Shown here: positions 48,230 to 58,685 of the stretch, one piece after another
Layout: every line of letters begins with the position of its first letter
Position numbering within the stretch: position 1 is the stretch's first letter
Source: Medakamo hakoo
Lineage: Eukaryota > Chlorophyta > Trebouxiophyceae > Coccomyxaceae
NCBI GenBank assembly: GCA_026636295.1
Contig: CP089464.1
Coordinates: 558,001-622,000, forward strand
Direction of reading: 5' to 3'
DNA length: 64,000 bases
Notes under the pieces: model-generated
Told to the model about the DNA's origin: nothing
The model's input: only the letters and a program-made list of their open reading frames with translations
Databases searched by the model: none
Position numbers and translations under genes: made by a program

Positions 48230-49002
48230 GTGAACCCCAACAACTCAGGCGCGCTTGGTGTACAACTTCGCTGGGCTCGACACGGGTGCGCGCTCCGTGC
48301 GCCGCGCTCGCCCGCGTTTTTGCCCAACGCTCTCTAGTTTGTTTCAACCCTCCCAGTTTCCAGATTTCCGAAGACTGTCCCCCCTTTTTCTATCCGCAGC
48401 CGTGTGTGTGTGTGTTAACCCCCCCCCCCCTTTCAACCCTTTTTTCTTCTTGTGTGGTTTGTGTGTGGTGCGTGGTGTACGTGCGAGAGGAGGCGGACGA
48501 AAAAAGGGAAGGGGCACGAAAACAAAACAGCCGCACTGGTTGCGGTGTGCCGGCCCGCGCGAGCGGTGCCCGCCGCGCCGCGCGTGCTGTGTGCCTTGCT
48601 CCCGTTTTTTCGATCCCCTCGACCCATCCAAAATCCAAAAGAGATTTCCATATCCCCTTTTCCCCCTTCCCATTCTTCCCCATTTTATGATTTTCGGTGA
48701 TAAAAAAAAACCACCGCCCGCCGGGTCTTTTCTAGGGAGACGCCGGCACGCGAGCGACGATTTCTACCCAGGGGGTCCCCGCGCGTGGGCGGCCCGTCCC
48801 CTTTCCCTTTTGCGCGCTCCAGGCAAGCCGCGCGAGGGGAAGCGGGGAGGCCGCCCAACTGCACGCGCGGGGCAACCGGGAGAGGGAGTGAGTGTGTAAC
48901 GAGCCCTTAGGCCGTGTGTGTGTGCGAGTTTTTTTATTCTATGGCATGTTTTTTTCTCTCATCTACAGTCTTTCTGTCACGGCTCGTTTTTTTTCTCCTT
49001 CC
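48230..49002. other. Convergent intergenic region, EF-3 / SET gene
   Basis: About 770 bp between two convergent stops. It is T- and GT-rich on the + strand, including TG runs near 48403, C13 near 48420 and T runs near 48940. It is probably the 3' UTR of both genes. No coding sequence or RNA gene was recognised. Confidence 0.5.
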
Positions 49003-50427
49003 TCACCCCCTCTCACGGACGGCCGCGTCCGCCGCGGCTTCGGCCGCCCGGCGCGCGGCCGCGGCCGCCCGGCGAAGGATCGCGACCTGTCCCGCCCTCC
49101 AGGCGGCTGCGAGCGCACGCGGCGACCCAGGTGCAGCCGCCGCCGCCCCGCCCTCCTCACCTCCGCCCCCACTCATGCGGTCGGCGGCCGCTCTGCACGC
49201 CCTCGCCAGCGCGCCCAGGGCCGCCGCATCGGCGGCAGGCGAGCCGGCCCGCCCAGCGACAGCGGCCGCGACGGCCGCCCGTCGCTCTGAGGGGCGGCCG
49301 ACTGCGGCCGCGGCCGCTGTTCGCAGCGCGACCAGCAGCTCCCAGCACGGCGCGCCCGACGCGTGGACGGACCAGCCCGGCCCGCCAGACGGTGGAGGCG
49401 GCAGGCTGGATGGCAGCTCTGATGGGAGGAGGGTGGCCGTGTCGGCCGGATTGCCGCCGTCGGGCAGGCAAAACCCGTAGTGCGTGAGCAGGTCCAGGTT
49501 GGAGTGGGCCGGCCCGTAGCACAGCCGGACTTCGTCTCCGGGGGCGTACGCCGACCGCGCGGTGACGGTGTAGGTACTTGTGGACGGGTCCCAGCACCCG
49601 TCTCCCCAGCACCGGCCGGCCGCGTCGGTGCTGGCCGCGACGCACCCCGGCGGCGGGGGCGGCGGGGTGAGGAGCGGCGGAAAGCCGCCTCCCCCGCGCC
49701 CGCCGCCGGGGCACGCGCCCGGTTCCGCATGCCAGCCCGGGCACTGAAGACAAGCTCCACCGTGGTCGGGCTCACCAGCGGCCGGCGCGCACCCATGGTT
49801 GAACAGGTCGGCCACGGCCAAGAGCGCGCCGGCCGTGTCGGGCGGCGCGAAGTGCATCGACCGGGACCGGACGGCGCACCACGCCCAGGCGAAAGCTCGT
49901 TTGGTCGCCCACTTGCCCGCAGCGGTGGAATCGCCGCCCAATACTCGGCAGATGAGCCGGTGGGCGGGCGGCCAGGATGCTTCGAGGGCCGCCGCGGCGC
50001 GGGCGGCGGCGGCTGCCGCGGCCGGGCAGGGGCCGAGCGCGGACACGGCCGCACCGTCCCACGTCGCGAGGAGGGTGAAAGAGCGTGGGATGGTGGCCAG
50101 GTACGGCGCGAACGGAGACGCCGGGCCTGCTGCTGCTTCGATGAGAAGGATGGACGCGAGGACCGCTTCGTCGGTCAGGGCGGGCGACCGCCGTCGTTCG
50201 GCGTCGACCGCCGCGGCCAGGTCGGGCCGGGCGAGCGGCACGGCGAGCAGCGACCGCCCGGGCACGGCCACGAGGACGTCGCCCGGCTCGATGACCGCCG
50301 TCGCCACGATGGAGCGCCCACCTCCCGCTGAGCTGGTGACGGCCTGGATGCCAGGCGAGACGGTGACGCCCGCATCAGACAGCCAGGACGCGAAGGCGGG
50401 AGGGAAAGCGGCGGCGGCGGCGCCCAT
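49003..50427 (-). CDS. SET-domain lysine methyltransferase (Rubisco-LSMT/SETD3-SETD6 type)
   Basis: Single minus-strand exon, 474 residues. The split SET domain is recognised from GRSIVATAVIEPGDVLVAVP near residue 37, ADLFNHGC near 208 (the family's D-x-x-N-H motif, binding S-adenosylmethionine) and SYAPGDEVRLCYGPAHSNLDLLTHYGFCLP-like sequence near 290-320. In the family, Y--GD---I-YG--SN--LL--YGF has the catalytic Tyr. These enzymes methylate lysine (or histidine) on non-histone proteins such as Rubisco large subunit, ribosomal proteins or actin; the target cannot be told. Between the two motifs is an inserted Cys/Gly-rich stretch (CLQCPGW, GACPGGG, GRCWGDGC) that could bind metal, but this is speculation. 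The C-terminal Ala/Arg-rich region replaces the Rubisco-LSMT substrate-binding domain. No targeting peptide is obvious. It starts 83 bp from a divergent small gene. Confidence 0.8.
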   Translation of the reverse strand: MGAAAAAFPPAFASWLSDAGVTVSPGIQAVTSSAGGGRSIVATAVIEPGDVLVAVPGRSLLAVPLARPDLAAAVDAERRRSPALTDEAVLASILLIEAAAGPASPFAPYLATIPRSFTLLATWDGAAVSALGPCPAAAAAAARAAAALEASWPPAHRLICRVLGGDSTAAGKWATKRAFAWAWCAVRSRSMHFAPPDTAGALLAVADLFNHGCAPAAGEPDHGGACLQCPGWHAEPGACPGGGRGGGGFPPLLTPPPPPPGCVAASTDAAGRCWGDGCWDPSTSTYTVTARSAYAPGDEVRLCYGPAHSNLDLLTHYGFCLPDGGNPADTATLLPSELPSSLPPPPSGGPGWSVHASGAPCWELLVALRTAAAAAVGRPSERRAAVAAAVAGRAGSPAADAAALGALARACRAAADRMSGGGGEEGGAAAAAPGSPRALAAAWRAGQVAILRRAAAAARRAAEAAADAAVRERG

Positions 50428-50510
50428 TGGTCGAGTGCGAGAGCCCGGGCAGCGCGGGCGCGCCGCTCACGCCCCCACACCCAGCACCCGGCCCGCCCAC
50501 CAAAAAAAAA
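50428..50510. promoter_or_regulatory. Very short bidirectional promoter, SET gene / small hydrophilic gene
   Basis: Only 83 bp separate two divergent ATGs. If both genes are real, the promoters and leaders must overlap each other or the coding regions. A9 directly precedes the + strand ATG. Confidence 0.4.
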
Positions 50511-50912
50511 ATGACCGACCCGCGCCCGGACGACCGCCCCGACGCCGGCCCGGCCCACGCCCGCCCCGCGGGACGCGTCGGCGGCGCGCGCGTCGCCCCA
50601 CCCGACCACCACCGCGCGGTCGCGGTCATCGCCGAACCGTCGAACGCGGCCACCCACCCGGCCGGCGCGCTCGTCGGCGGCGCGGGCGCCGTGTTCGCCG
50701 ACGCGCCCTCCGAAGCTAAAACCGCGCTGAAGGCGCACGACGCCGAGGTCAAGGCCTCCCACGGCGCGGGCAAAGCGCACGACCCAACGCACTCCAAAGC
50801 GGGCGGGAAGAAGGGGATCGACCCGGGCCTGGGTGCGGCCAACAACATTATGGACAGTCGTCGTGCGGCGTACGGCGTTCCACAATCTCGCCGCACGGAC
50901 GGTGGGCGCTGA
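50511..50912 (+). CDS. Small hydrophilic protein of unknown function
   Basis: One exon, 133 residues, TGA at 50910-50912. I do not recognise it. The sequence is rich in Ala, Asp, His, Lys, Gly and Pro, with no hydrophobic core, so it is probably disordered. Some LEA-like traits are visible (repeated KAHD, EVKASHGAGKAHD, HSKAGGKKG), and the tail is DPGLGAANNIMDSRRAAYGVPQSRR. The A-rich leader and ATG context resemble those of the EF-3 gene, which supports a real start. A stress-protection role would be a guess. It is divergent from the SET gene and 146 bp from the stop of PIE1. Confidence 0.5.
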   Translation: MTDPRPDDRPDAGPAHARPAGRVGGARVAPPDHHRAVAVIAEPSNAATHPAGALVGGAGAVFADAPSEAKTALKAHDAEVKASHGAGKAHDPTHSKAGGKKGIDPGLGAANNIMDSRRAAYGVPQSRRTDGGR

Positions 50913-51058
50913 TGTGAAGAGGGTCTTGGGGGGGTGCTGTGTGCGCTTGCGTCTTGTTTCATTGCCTGAAACTTTTCTCAAAAAAAAACAATCTCTCTCC
51001 ATCCAAAAAACGTACTCTCTCTTCTCTCGCCACGCTCAGCACGCAAAAACACACACAT

Positions 51059-54000
51059 CTAACCCCGCCCCACACTCTGGCTGCGTTCCACACTAGGGCT
51101 GCGCCGGGCCACCGCCGCCGCCGCCGCCGCCCGCACCGCTTCCGCCGTCGCAGCCCGGCCACGCGGCAGCGCACCCAGGCCCGCGCGCACGCGCTCAGCA
51201 GCGCCGCGCGAGGCCGTCCCACCCGCCCGGCCGACGACGGCGGCGATGCGGGCAGCTTCACCGGGTGCGACAGGGGCAGGGGCGGACGCGTCTGGAGGTG
51301 GAGGACGCGGAGGGAGCGCCGCACCGCCGGCCGCCACGGCCGCGGCACGCACGCGGGCCAGGTCGAGCGCCGCGGCCGCGGCGTTGATGGCGGCCGCGCT
51401 GCCGGCCCAGGGCGCGGCGCCCGGGAACAGCATGGTCGCGGCCGCAACGGCGCCGCCGACAGCGGCCGGGTCCGTGGCCGGGTCGGTCGCGGCGGCCGCG
51501 CCGACGCGGGCGGCTAAGGTGGCGTGCGACGGCAGCGGTGGCGGCGGCGGTTGGCCCGCCGCCGCCGCCGCCGCCGCCCGGGCCGCGGCCAGCAGTTCCG
51601 CGTACCGGGCTTGGCAGGCGGCGGGCGTGCGCGGGATGGACCGGGACGCCGTGCCCACCTGCGCGGCCGCGCCCGCCGCGAGTAAAGCGGACGCTTGCGT
51701 CCACACGGCCGGGGCGAGCGGGGCGCCCGGCGCCGCCGCCGCCGCCGCCGCCGCGGCCGTCGCGGTCAGGACAGCGTCCTCCGCCGGCTCCCAGGGTGGC
51801 GGCGGGCGAGGCGGCAGGCCCAGGCCGGGCGGCGGGCCGGGAGCGGGCGCGGCGGAGCCCCCCGGGGAAGCGCGGCGGGACGCGGCCGCGAGGCGCGAGG
51901 CGCCGGGCGCGAGGCGCGCGCGCTTTGCGCCGCCGCCACCGCCCTCGTCCCCGCTCGCCGCGGGCGCTCCGACGACGCCGGGCGACGTGCCGCGGCTGGC
52001 CAGGCCGGAAGTGGTCGGCGTGGACGCCTGGCGAGCCTCGGCGGCGACCCGGGCGACGGCGGCGAGCGGGGCCGCCGGCGCGGCCGACGGCGGCAGACCC
52101 GACGACGACGGCTTCGGCTTGCGCTTGCCGGACCGGGACTTGGGCGGCGGCGCCGCGGCCGTCGCGCCCGTGCCGGCACTGGGCGCGCCGCCGCCGCCGC
52201 CGCCACCACCGCTGCCAGAAGGGGCCAGGCCGAGGGGCGGCGGCCCGCCGGGCGAGGGCGACGCGCTGGCCGACCGGTGCGCGGCAGCGGCCACGGCGGC
52301 CGCGGCGGCCGCCCGCGCAAACTCTGCCGCCTGCACGGCCGCCGCCGCCTCGTGCGCGGCCGCGTCCGCTTCCGCCGCGGCCAGCGCGGCCTTGTACTCG
52401 GCTTCAGCCGTGGCAGGGTCCCAGGCCGCCACGCGCGCGGCTTCCGGGTCGGCGTCGGCTTCCGCGTCCGCGCGCGCGCGCTCGCCCTCGACTGCTGCCA
52501 AGTCCCACTCGTGCTTGCCCAGCGCGGCGTCGGCCGCGGCCGCTTCGGCCGCCCCGGGCTCCGGCTCGATGCCGCCGATGGCGTCTTCGATGATGCGGAC
52601 GGCCATGCGTTCCACCGGGCGCAGGCGGGCCTCCAGCTCGGCCAGGCCGCCGGCGATGAGCGGGTCGGGGCCGCCGCCGCGCGCGGCGTCGTCGCCGCCG
52701 CCCGGCCCTGGCGAGGGCGAGCCCGTGCCGCGCTCCCCGCCCGGCGGCGGGTCGGCCGTGAATTCCGCCGCTTCCGCCGCGGCTTCCCGTTCGGCGGCCG
52801 CGGCGGCGGCGGCGTCGCCCTCGTCTTCCGCCGCGCGCAGGGCGGCGGCCAGTTCTTCGGCCGACGCGGGAGCGGCGGCGGCGGCGGCGGGAGCAGGTTC
52901 GTCGCCGCCGCCGCCCTCTCCCCCGTCGCCGCCCTCTTGTGGCAGGCCCAACAAGTCGCGCGGGTTGATGCGCAGCAGCAAATCCGTGTTGAAGCCGCCG
53001 GACTGGATGGCCAGCATGTCCAGGTGGCGTTTTTGGTCCGACTTGGCGAGGATGTTTTCTTCGACCGTGTGTTCGGAGACGAGGCGGTAAATGTGGACCT
53101 CGCGCGTCTGGCCGATGCGGTGGCACCGGTCCTGGGCCTGGGCGTCCATGGCCGGGTTCCAGTCCGCGTCGTAGAAGATGACGGTGTCCGCGCCCGTCAG
53201 GTTCATGCCCACGCCGCCCGACCGGGTGGACAGGATGAACGCAAAGAGCTTGGGGTCGGCGTTGAAGCGCTGCATCAGCACCTGGCGGGCTTCCGGCTTC
53301 GTCGACCCGTCCAGGCGGCAGTACGTGTGGCCGTGCAAGTTCAGGAAGGCTTCCAGGACGTCGAGCATCTTGGACATCTGGGTGAAGATGAGGACGCGGT
53401 GCCCGCCCGCCTTGAGCCGGGCCAGCAGGGCCGCCAGCTCCTGGAGCTTGCCCGAATCGTACTGGACCAGGCGGCGGTCGGGGAAGTAGACGGCCAGCCG
53501 CGTCGCGGGCGTGTGCAGGGACCCGGCGCCCTCCTGGACGGCGGCTTCCCAGGCGGCGGCCCGGCGGGCGTCGGCCGCGGTCGACGACGGGTCCGGGCGG
53601 GTGCACCAGGCGACGGCGGGCGGGGCGCGCGCGCGCGGGATGGCGAACACAAACTCGCGGAGGGCCGGGTCGAGCGAGGCCGAGCGGTGGCGCGCCGACC
53701 ACAGCAGCGCGCCGTCGGTGGCCAAGGCGGTCGGCGTGGACGCGGCGAGGGCCGGGTCGGCCGCGACGCCGGCCAGGAGGCCGCCCAGGAGGCGGCCGCC
53801 GGGCGGGAGGGTGAGCGCGGCCACGGTGTCCCGGGCGATGAGCGGCGGCGTGGCCGCCAGGGCGGCGCGGGTGGAGGAGACGGCGCCCGCCAGGCCCGCG
53901 CGCGCCTGGGCGGCAGCCGCGCGGCGCGCGCGCGGGCCGGCGGCGGCAGCAGCCGCGGCTTCCAGGAGGAGGGGAGTTGGCGGGGCCGGCAGGGCGTCTT

Positions 54001-57000
54001 CTAGGGCCAGCAGGTCCGGGCAGGCGGCGGGCCGGCCGGCGGGCCCGCCGGCCGGCGCGACGGCGTAGGCGTGCGCCGCCGCGTCTGCCGCCGCTGCGCC
54101 GGCCAGCGCAGCGGCCGCGACGGCTGGGGCGGGCGCCGCGAGCGCCGCGATGTCGGCCGCCTCCCAGGACGCCAGGCCGATGGCAGCGCTCGGCGCCAGC
54201 AGCCCAGGCAGGCGGCCCAGGTCGGGCGCCAGCGGGTCGGGCGGCGGGGAGCACAGCAACGCGGCGTCCGCGTCGGCCGGGCGGGCGGCGCCCGCGTCGG
54301 CCGGCACGCGCGCGTCGACGTCCGGGCCCGGCGCGTCCGCCGCCTCCCCGCTTTCGCCCACCTCCCGCACGACGGCGACTTTGCCCGCGCGGCCCGAGTG
54401 CGACGCGCCCAGGACCACCGACGGCAGGGCCAGCTCGATGCGCGGCATGTCGAACGCCGACACGATCGGCCGCGCTTCAAACAGGTCGGGGTGGTTGCAC
54501 ACCTTGCGCAGCTGCATCAGCACGTTGACGACGCCCAGGAAGCCGCCGCCGGCCAGCGCGGTCTTGGCGGCGGAGGACCCGATGTAGTCGTCGTACAGGG
54601 CGCGCTGGCGGCGGGACAGGCGGCACCGGACGACGTGCTCGTGCTTGGCGGGCAGTTTCTTCTCGACCTCGGACTTCAGGCGGCGCAGCAGGAAGGGGCG
54701 CAGCACGCCGTGCAGCCGGCCGACCAGGTCCTTGTTCACGGCCGCGTCGCCCTCCACCATGCCCGTCAGCGGGTTGGAGAACCAGTCCCGGAACTGGTCG
54801 TGCGACGAGAAGACCTGGGGCATCAGGAAGTGCATGAGCGACCACAGCTCCATCAGGTCGTTCTGCAGGGGCGTCCCCGTGATCAGCAGGCGCCGCTTGG
54901 CGTGGAAGTTGAGGAGCGTCTGCCACCGCTGCGACTTCCAGTTCTTGATCATGTGGGCCTCGTCCAGGATCAGGTACTGCCACCGCTTGCGGCGGAAGAT
55001 CTTGGCGTCCTGCAGGACGAGCGTGTACGAGGTGATGCACACGTGGAACGAGCCCGGCTTGGACCAGCCCTGGCGCTTGGCCTTGCGCTCCTTCATGCCG
55101 CCGTAGTAGGTCAGCAGCTTGAAGGCGGGGCACCACTTTTTGAATTCCATCTCCCAGTTGAGCATGACGGACGTCGGGACGACGATGAGGTGCGGGCCCC
55201 ACACGCCCCGGGACGACGCCCAGTGCGCGAGCAGGGCGATCGTCTGGATCGTCTTGCCCAGGCCCATCTCATCCGCCAGGATGCCGTTGATGCGGCGGTC
55301 CGCAATGGACACCAACCAGTCCAGGCCGACGTGCTGGTAGTCGCGCAGGCCGTGCTTGAGGAGGAAGGGGACGGGCGTGGCCAGGGGCAGGGGCGTGGAG
55401 CCGCGGTCGGTGGTGGGAGCGGGCGGCGCAGCGGCCGCGCCGCCTTCTTTCTTCGCGGTCGCGGCGGCGGCGGCGGCCGGCGGCAAGGCGTGTTCGCCCT
55501 CGCCCGCCAGGATGCGGGCCCACTCCTTGGTGTCTTCCCCAGGTTGGGGTGGGTCAACGGCTTCCGCGTCGTCGTCGTCGTCGTCGTCGTCCTCGCTCAT
55601 GGGCGAGGGCGAGGGCGGACCGGGCTGGGACGGGCCGGCCCCACCGCCACGCCCGCCGCCGCCCTCCGCCTTGACGACCATGCCGTACCGGGCGAGCAGG
55701 GCCTCCAGCGGCAGGTCGGCTTCGGCAGCCAGGGCAGCAGCTTCTTCGCGGGCGGCGGCCGCGCCGGCCGCGCCCGCCAGCCGCTCCTCCTCTTCCAGCG
55801 TCGCTTCGTCGTCGCGGCCCTCGTCGCCGTCAGAGCCCGCCCACTCGCCGTCGTCTTCGTCGGCGGCAGCGGCGGCGGCGGTGGTGCCGGGGCCGGGACT
55901 CGCGCCGCCGCCGTCCTCATCCACCAGCGCCGCCAGGGCTGGGTCGACGGCGCGGCGTTTGGGCGGCGGCGACCGGCCGCCGCCGCCCGGGTGGTCGTCG
56001 CTCTCATCTTCCGATGACTCGGCCGGCGGCCGTGGCGGGGGCGAGGCCGCGCCGCCGCCGCCGCCGTCGCCGTCCTCAGCGTACCCACGGTACCGGGCCA
56101 GCAGCTGGTCCAAGGGTAAGTCGGCTTCCGCCGCCAGCGCCGCCGCCTCCGCGCGCGCGGCGGCCGCGCCGTCGGCGCCCGCCAGCCGCTCCTCCTCTTC
56201 CAGCGTCGCTTCGTCGTCCTCCGCGCCCGACGCGCCGTCCGACGCGACGTAGTCCGCGTCTTCCGGGTCTTCCGCATCCATGGGCGCGGGGCCGGCAGGG
56301 GTCGGGGTGGGAGCGGCACCGGCGGCGGCGGAGCGCGAGCGCAGCGAGGCGGAAGGAGCGGCGCCGCCACCGCCGCCACCGCCCGCGACGCCCGACAGCG
56401 GCGGCGCGCCGCCCGTCATGCGCGCGGCCAGCAGGGCCGAGTACTTTTGCGTTTGGCCCACAAGGAAGGCCAGGTGCTTGTCCAGGGCCCGGCGCCGCAC
56501 GGCTTCCGCGGCGGCGGACCGTTTGAAAGCCACGACGCGCTCCGCCCGCGTCCAGAACCGGCCGACCTCCTTCGCAATCCAGGCCGCCCGCTTCTTGTCC
56601 GCGGCCAGCGTTTCCTTCGCCGCCAGCGCGGCGCGCGATTCCACGTCTTTCCCGCTCTTGGCCCCCGCCCGGATGAATTTGCGGGCCTGCAACACCTTCC
56701 ACCGCCGCTCCCGCGCGAATTCCTTGGCCAGCCAGGCCATCTCCGACAGCAGGTAGTCCCAGTGCGCTTTGGCGTTGGGGCCCGCCCTCGCCCGCGCGCC
56801 CGGCGGGCCGGGCTTGGCGCCGGGCCCACAGATCAGCACGGGGCGCGGGTCGGACGCGGGCGGGCGGTCCCGGCGCTGGCGGTCGTCGTCGATGTCGGCG
56901 GCCCGGCGGAGGATGGCTTCCTCGGCGCTCCACACGGCGCCCGCGGCCTCGGCCCGGGCGAGGAAGACGGCGTCGGCGGGGGGCAGGCCCGCCAGTTCGG

Positions 57001-58471
57001 GGGCGCGGGCAATGACGGCGGCGTGGTCAGAGGCGGCGGCCAGCGCGGCCAGAGCGGACGGCAGGGCGGCGATGGCGGCGGCGGCGGCGGCCCGTGGCGT
57101 GTCCGGGATGGCAGGCGGCGGCGGGACGGGCGGGACGGGTCGGCGCGGGGGAGGGGATGGCGCCGCGCCGCCATCGACCTCCATGCCCTCGCCCTCCTCA
57201 CCCGACGCGTCCGCCATGTCCTCGTCGGCCGGCGCGGCCGCGGCGGCGGCGGCCGCCGCGGCGGCAGCACCCCGGCCGGAGGACGAACGGCGCAGGCGCG
57301 AAGCGGGCGGCGCGGCCGGCGCAGCGCGCGCAGCACCGGACGCAGGCCGGCGGGCCCGCCCGCCCGCCGATGCCGGGCGAGCCGCAGCAGCAGGCGCTTC
57401 TTCTTCTTCTTCTGCCGCCGTCGCGCGCGGTGTGCGCGAGCCGGACCGGCCGCGGACGCGTGGTGGTGGGTCAGCAGACGTCGTCGCGGCAGCAGCGGCA
57501 GTGCGGCCGCCGCCCGACCGCGGCCGGGACGGCGCCCGGGCAGGGGCGGGCACGGACGCTTCGGCCGCGGCGCCGCGCTCACGCGGCGTGCGAGAGCCCG
57601 ACCGGGCGCGCGTCGTGCGCGGAGCGGCGGGCGGCGCGGCAGGAGCGGCGGGCGGCGCGCGCGGCGTGCGAGAGCCCGACCGCCCGCGCAGCGGCGCGGG
57701 CGGCGCAGTCGGCCGCCCCGACCGTGGCGTGTCGCCGCCCGCACGGGGTGTGGCCGACGCGGACCGCCCGCTCCCCGTGCGCACGGGCGGCGGCGGCGGT
57801 GGCGGTGGGGGCGACCGGCCGCGCGAGCGGGCGCGAGGCGGCGCAGGAGCAGCGGGCGCAGCGCGTGCTGGCCCCGCCGACGCCGACCGCGACCGCCGGC
57901 CGGACGCCGGGCGGCGAGGGGCAGGGGCGGCACGCTCCACCGCCGCGCTGGTCGGCCGGGAGGAGCCCCGGCGGGTGCCCGGCGCGGACGGCGGCGTCGT
58001 CGCTGTTGAGTGATGGGGTGGAAAAAAAGGCGCGGGTGGGCGGTGGGGTCGAGAGATCGGGCGCGGCACCATCCTCCCCTCTCATCCAGCGTCCCCCGCA
58101 CACAGCCGGCGGGCCGGCGCCGGGAGCATTCCCCACGCCCACACACACCAGCCCAACTCACCATCATCGCCACCCCGGCTGGCGGCCCGGCGGCCGCGGG
58201 CCGAGGCCGGCCGCGGCGGCGCATCGGCGGCAGCTGCCGCGGACGGGGACGCCGCGGAGGAGCGGCCACCGCCGCCCGCGCTACCGGCCCGGGCCCGGGT
58301 CGCCCGGGCGGGTGGGGGTGGGGCTGGCGGGTCGGCGCCGCCCGACTGGGGTGGGAGGTTGTGGGCGGTGGGGCGTCGTGAGGGTGGGGGGACCGGGATG
58401 AAGGCGAGCGCAGGCAAAGGCAGAGAGCGTCGGCGCGAACAAAAGCGCACCGAACGCCGGCGCGGCGCCAT
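51059..58471 (-). CDS. PIE1: SWR1-type chromatin remodeller (PIE1/SRCAP homologue)
   Basis: Two minus-strand exons, 58162-58471 and 51059-58002, give 2,417 residues; donor GTGAGT, acceptor CAACAG, phase kept. PIE1 is the ATPase of the SWR1 complex that replaces H2A with H2A.Z. The head is Arg/Ser/Pro-rich with three RSGSRTPR copies. The HSA domain (HWDYLLSEMAWLAKEFARERRWK, residues about 510-590) binds actin-related proteins. The SNF2 lobe 1 has GILADEMGLGKT near 1014, ILDEAHMIKN near 1115 and LLITGTPLQN. A long insert of about 320 residues splits the lobes, the hallmark of the INO80/SWR1 class. Lobe 2 follows (FTQMSKMLDVLE, STRSGGVGMNL, AQDRCHRIGQTREV). Near 2,170 a Myb/SANT-like piece starts PPPPWEPAEDAVL. 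Before the ATPase, an acidic D-D-E-A-T-L-E-E-E-E motif plus EADLPL--LLARY occurs twice. No bromodomain was seen. Assignment firm; exon 1 is moderately sure. Confidence 0.93.
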
Positions 58472-58685
58472 GGTTTTTTCGCGGTGTCTCGATGCTAAAA
58501 CCCGGTCGTCTAGATGGAGACGGGTCTGGAGGTCCTAGCTGTGTGGGGGTTGCGGGGTGTGCGTGCGTGTTCCCCGCCGGCCCCCCCGCCGAAACGCGGC
58601 CAGGCAAGTTTTTCTGAATGCGCCCGGTCGGTCGAGTGAGGCGCGGCCGTGGCGTCGGTCGGAGCGACAGAGAGCAAAAACAAAA
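58472..58685. promoter_or_regulatory. Bidirectional promoter region, PIE1 / histidyl-tRNA synthetase
   Basis: A 214-bp gap between divergent ATGs (58471 minus, 58686 plus). It is GC-rich in the middle and A-rich before the HisRS start. No TATA box or known element was recognised. Confidence 0.4.
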
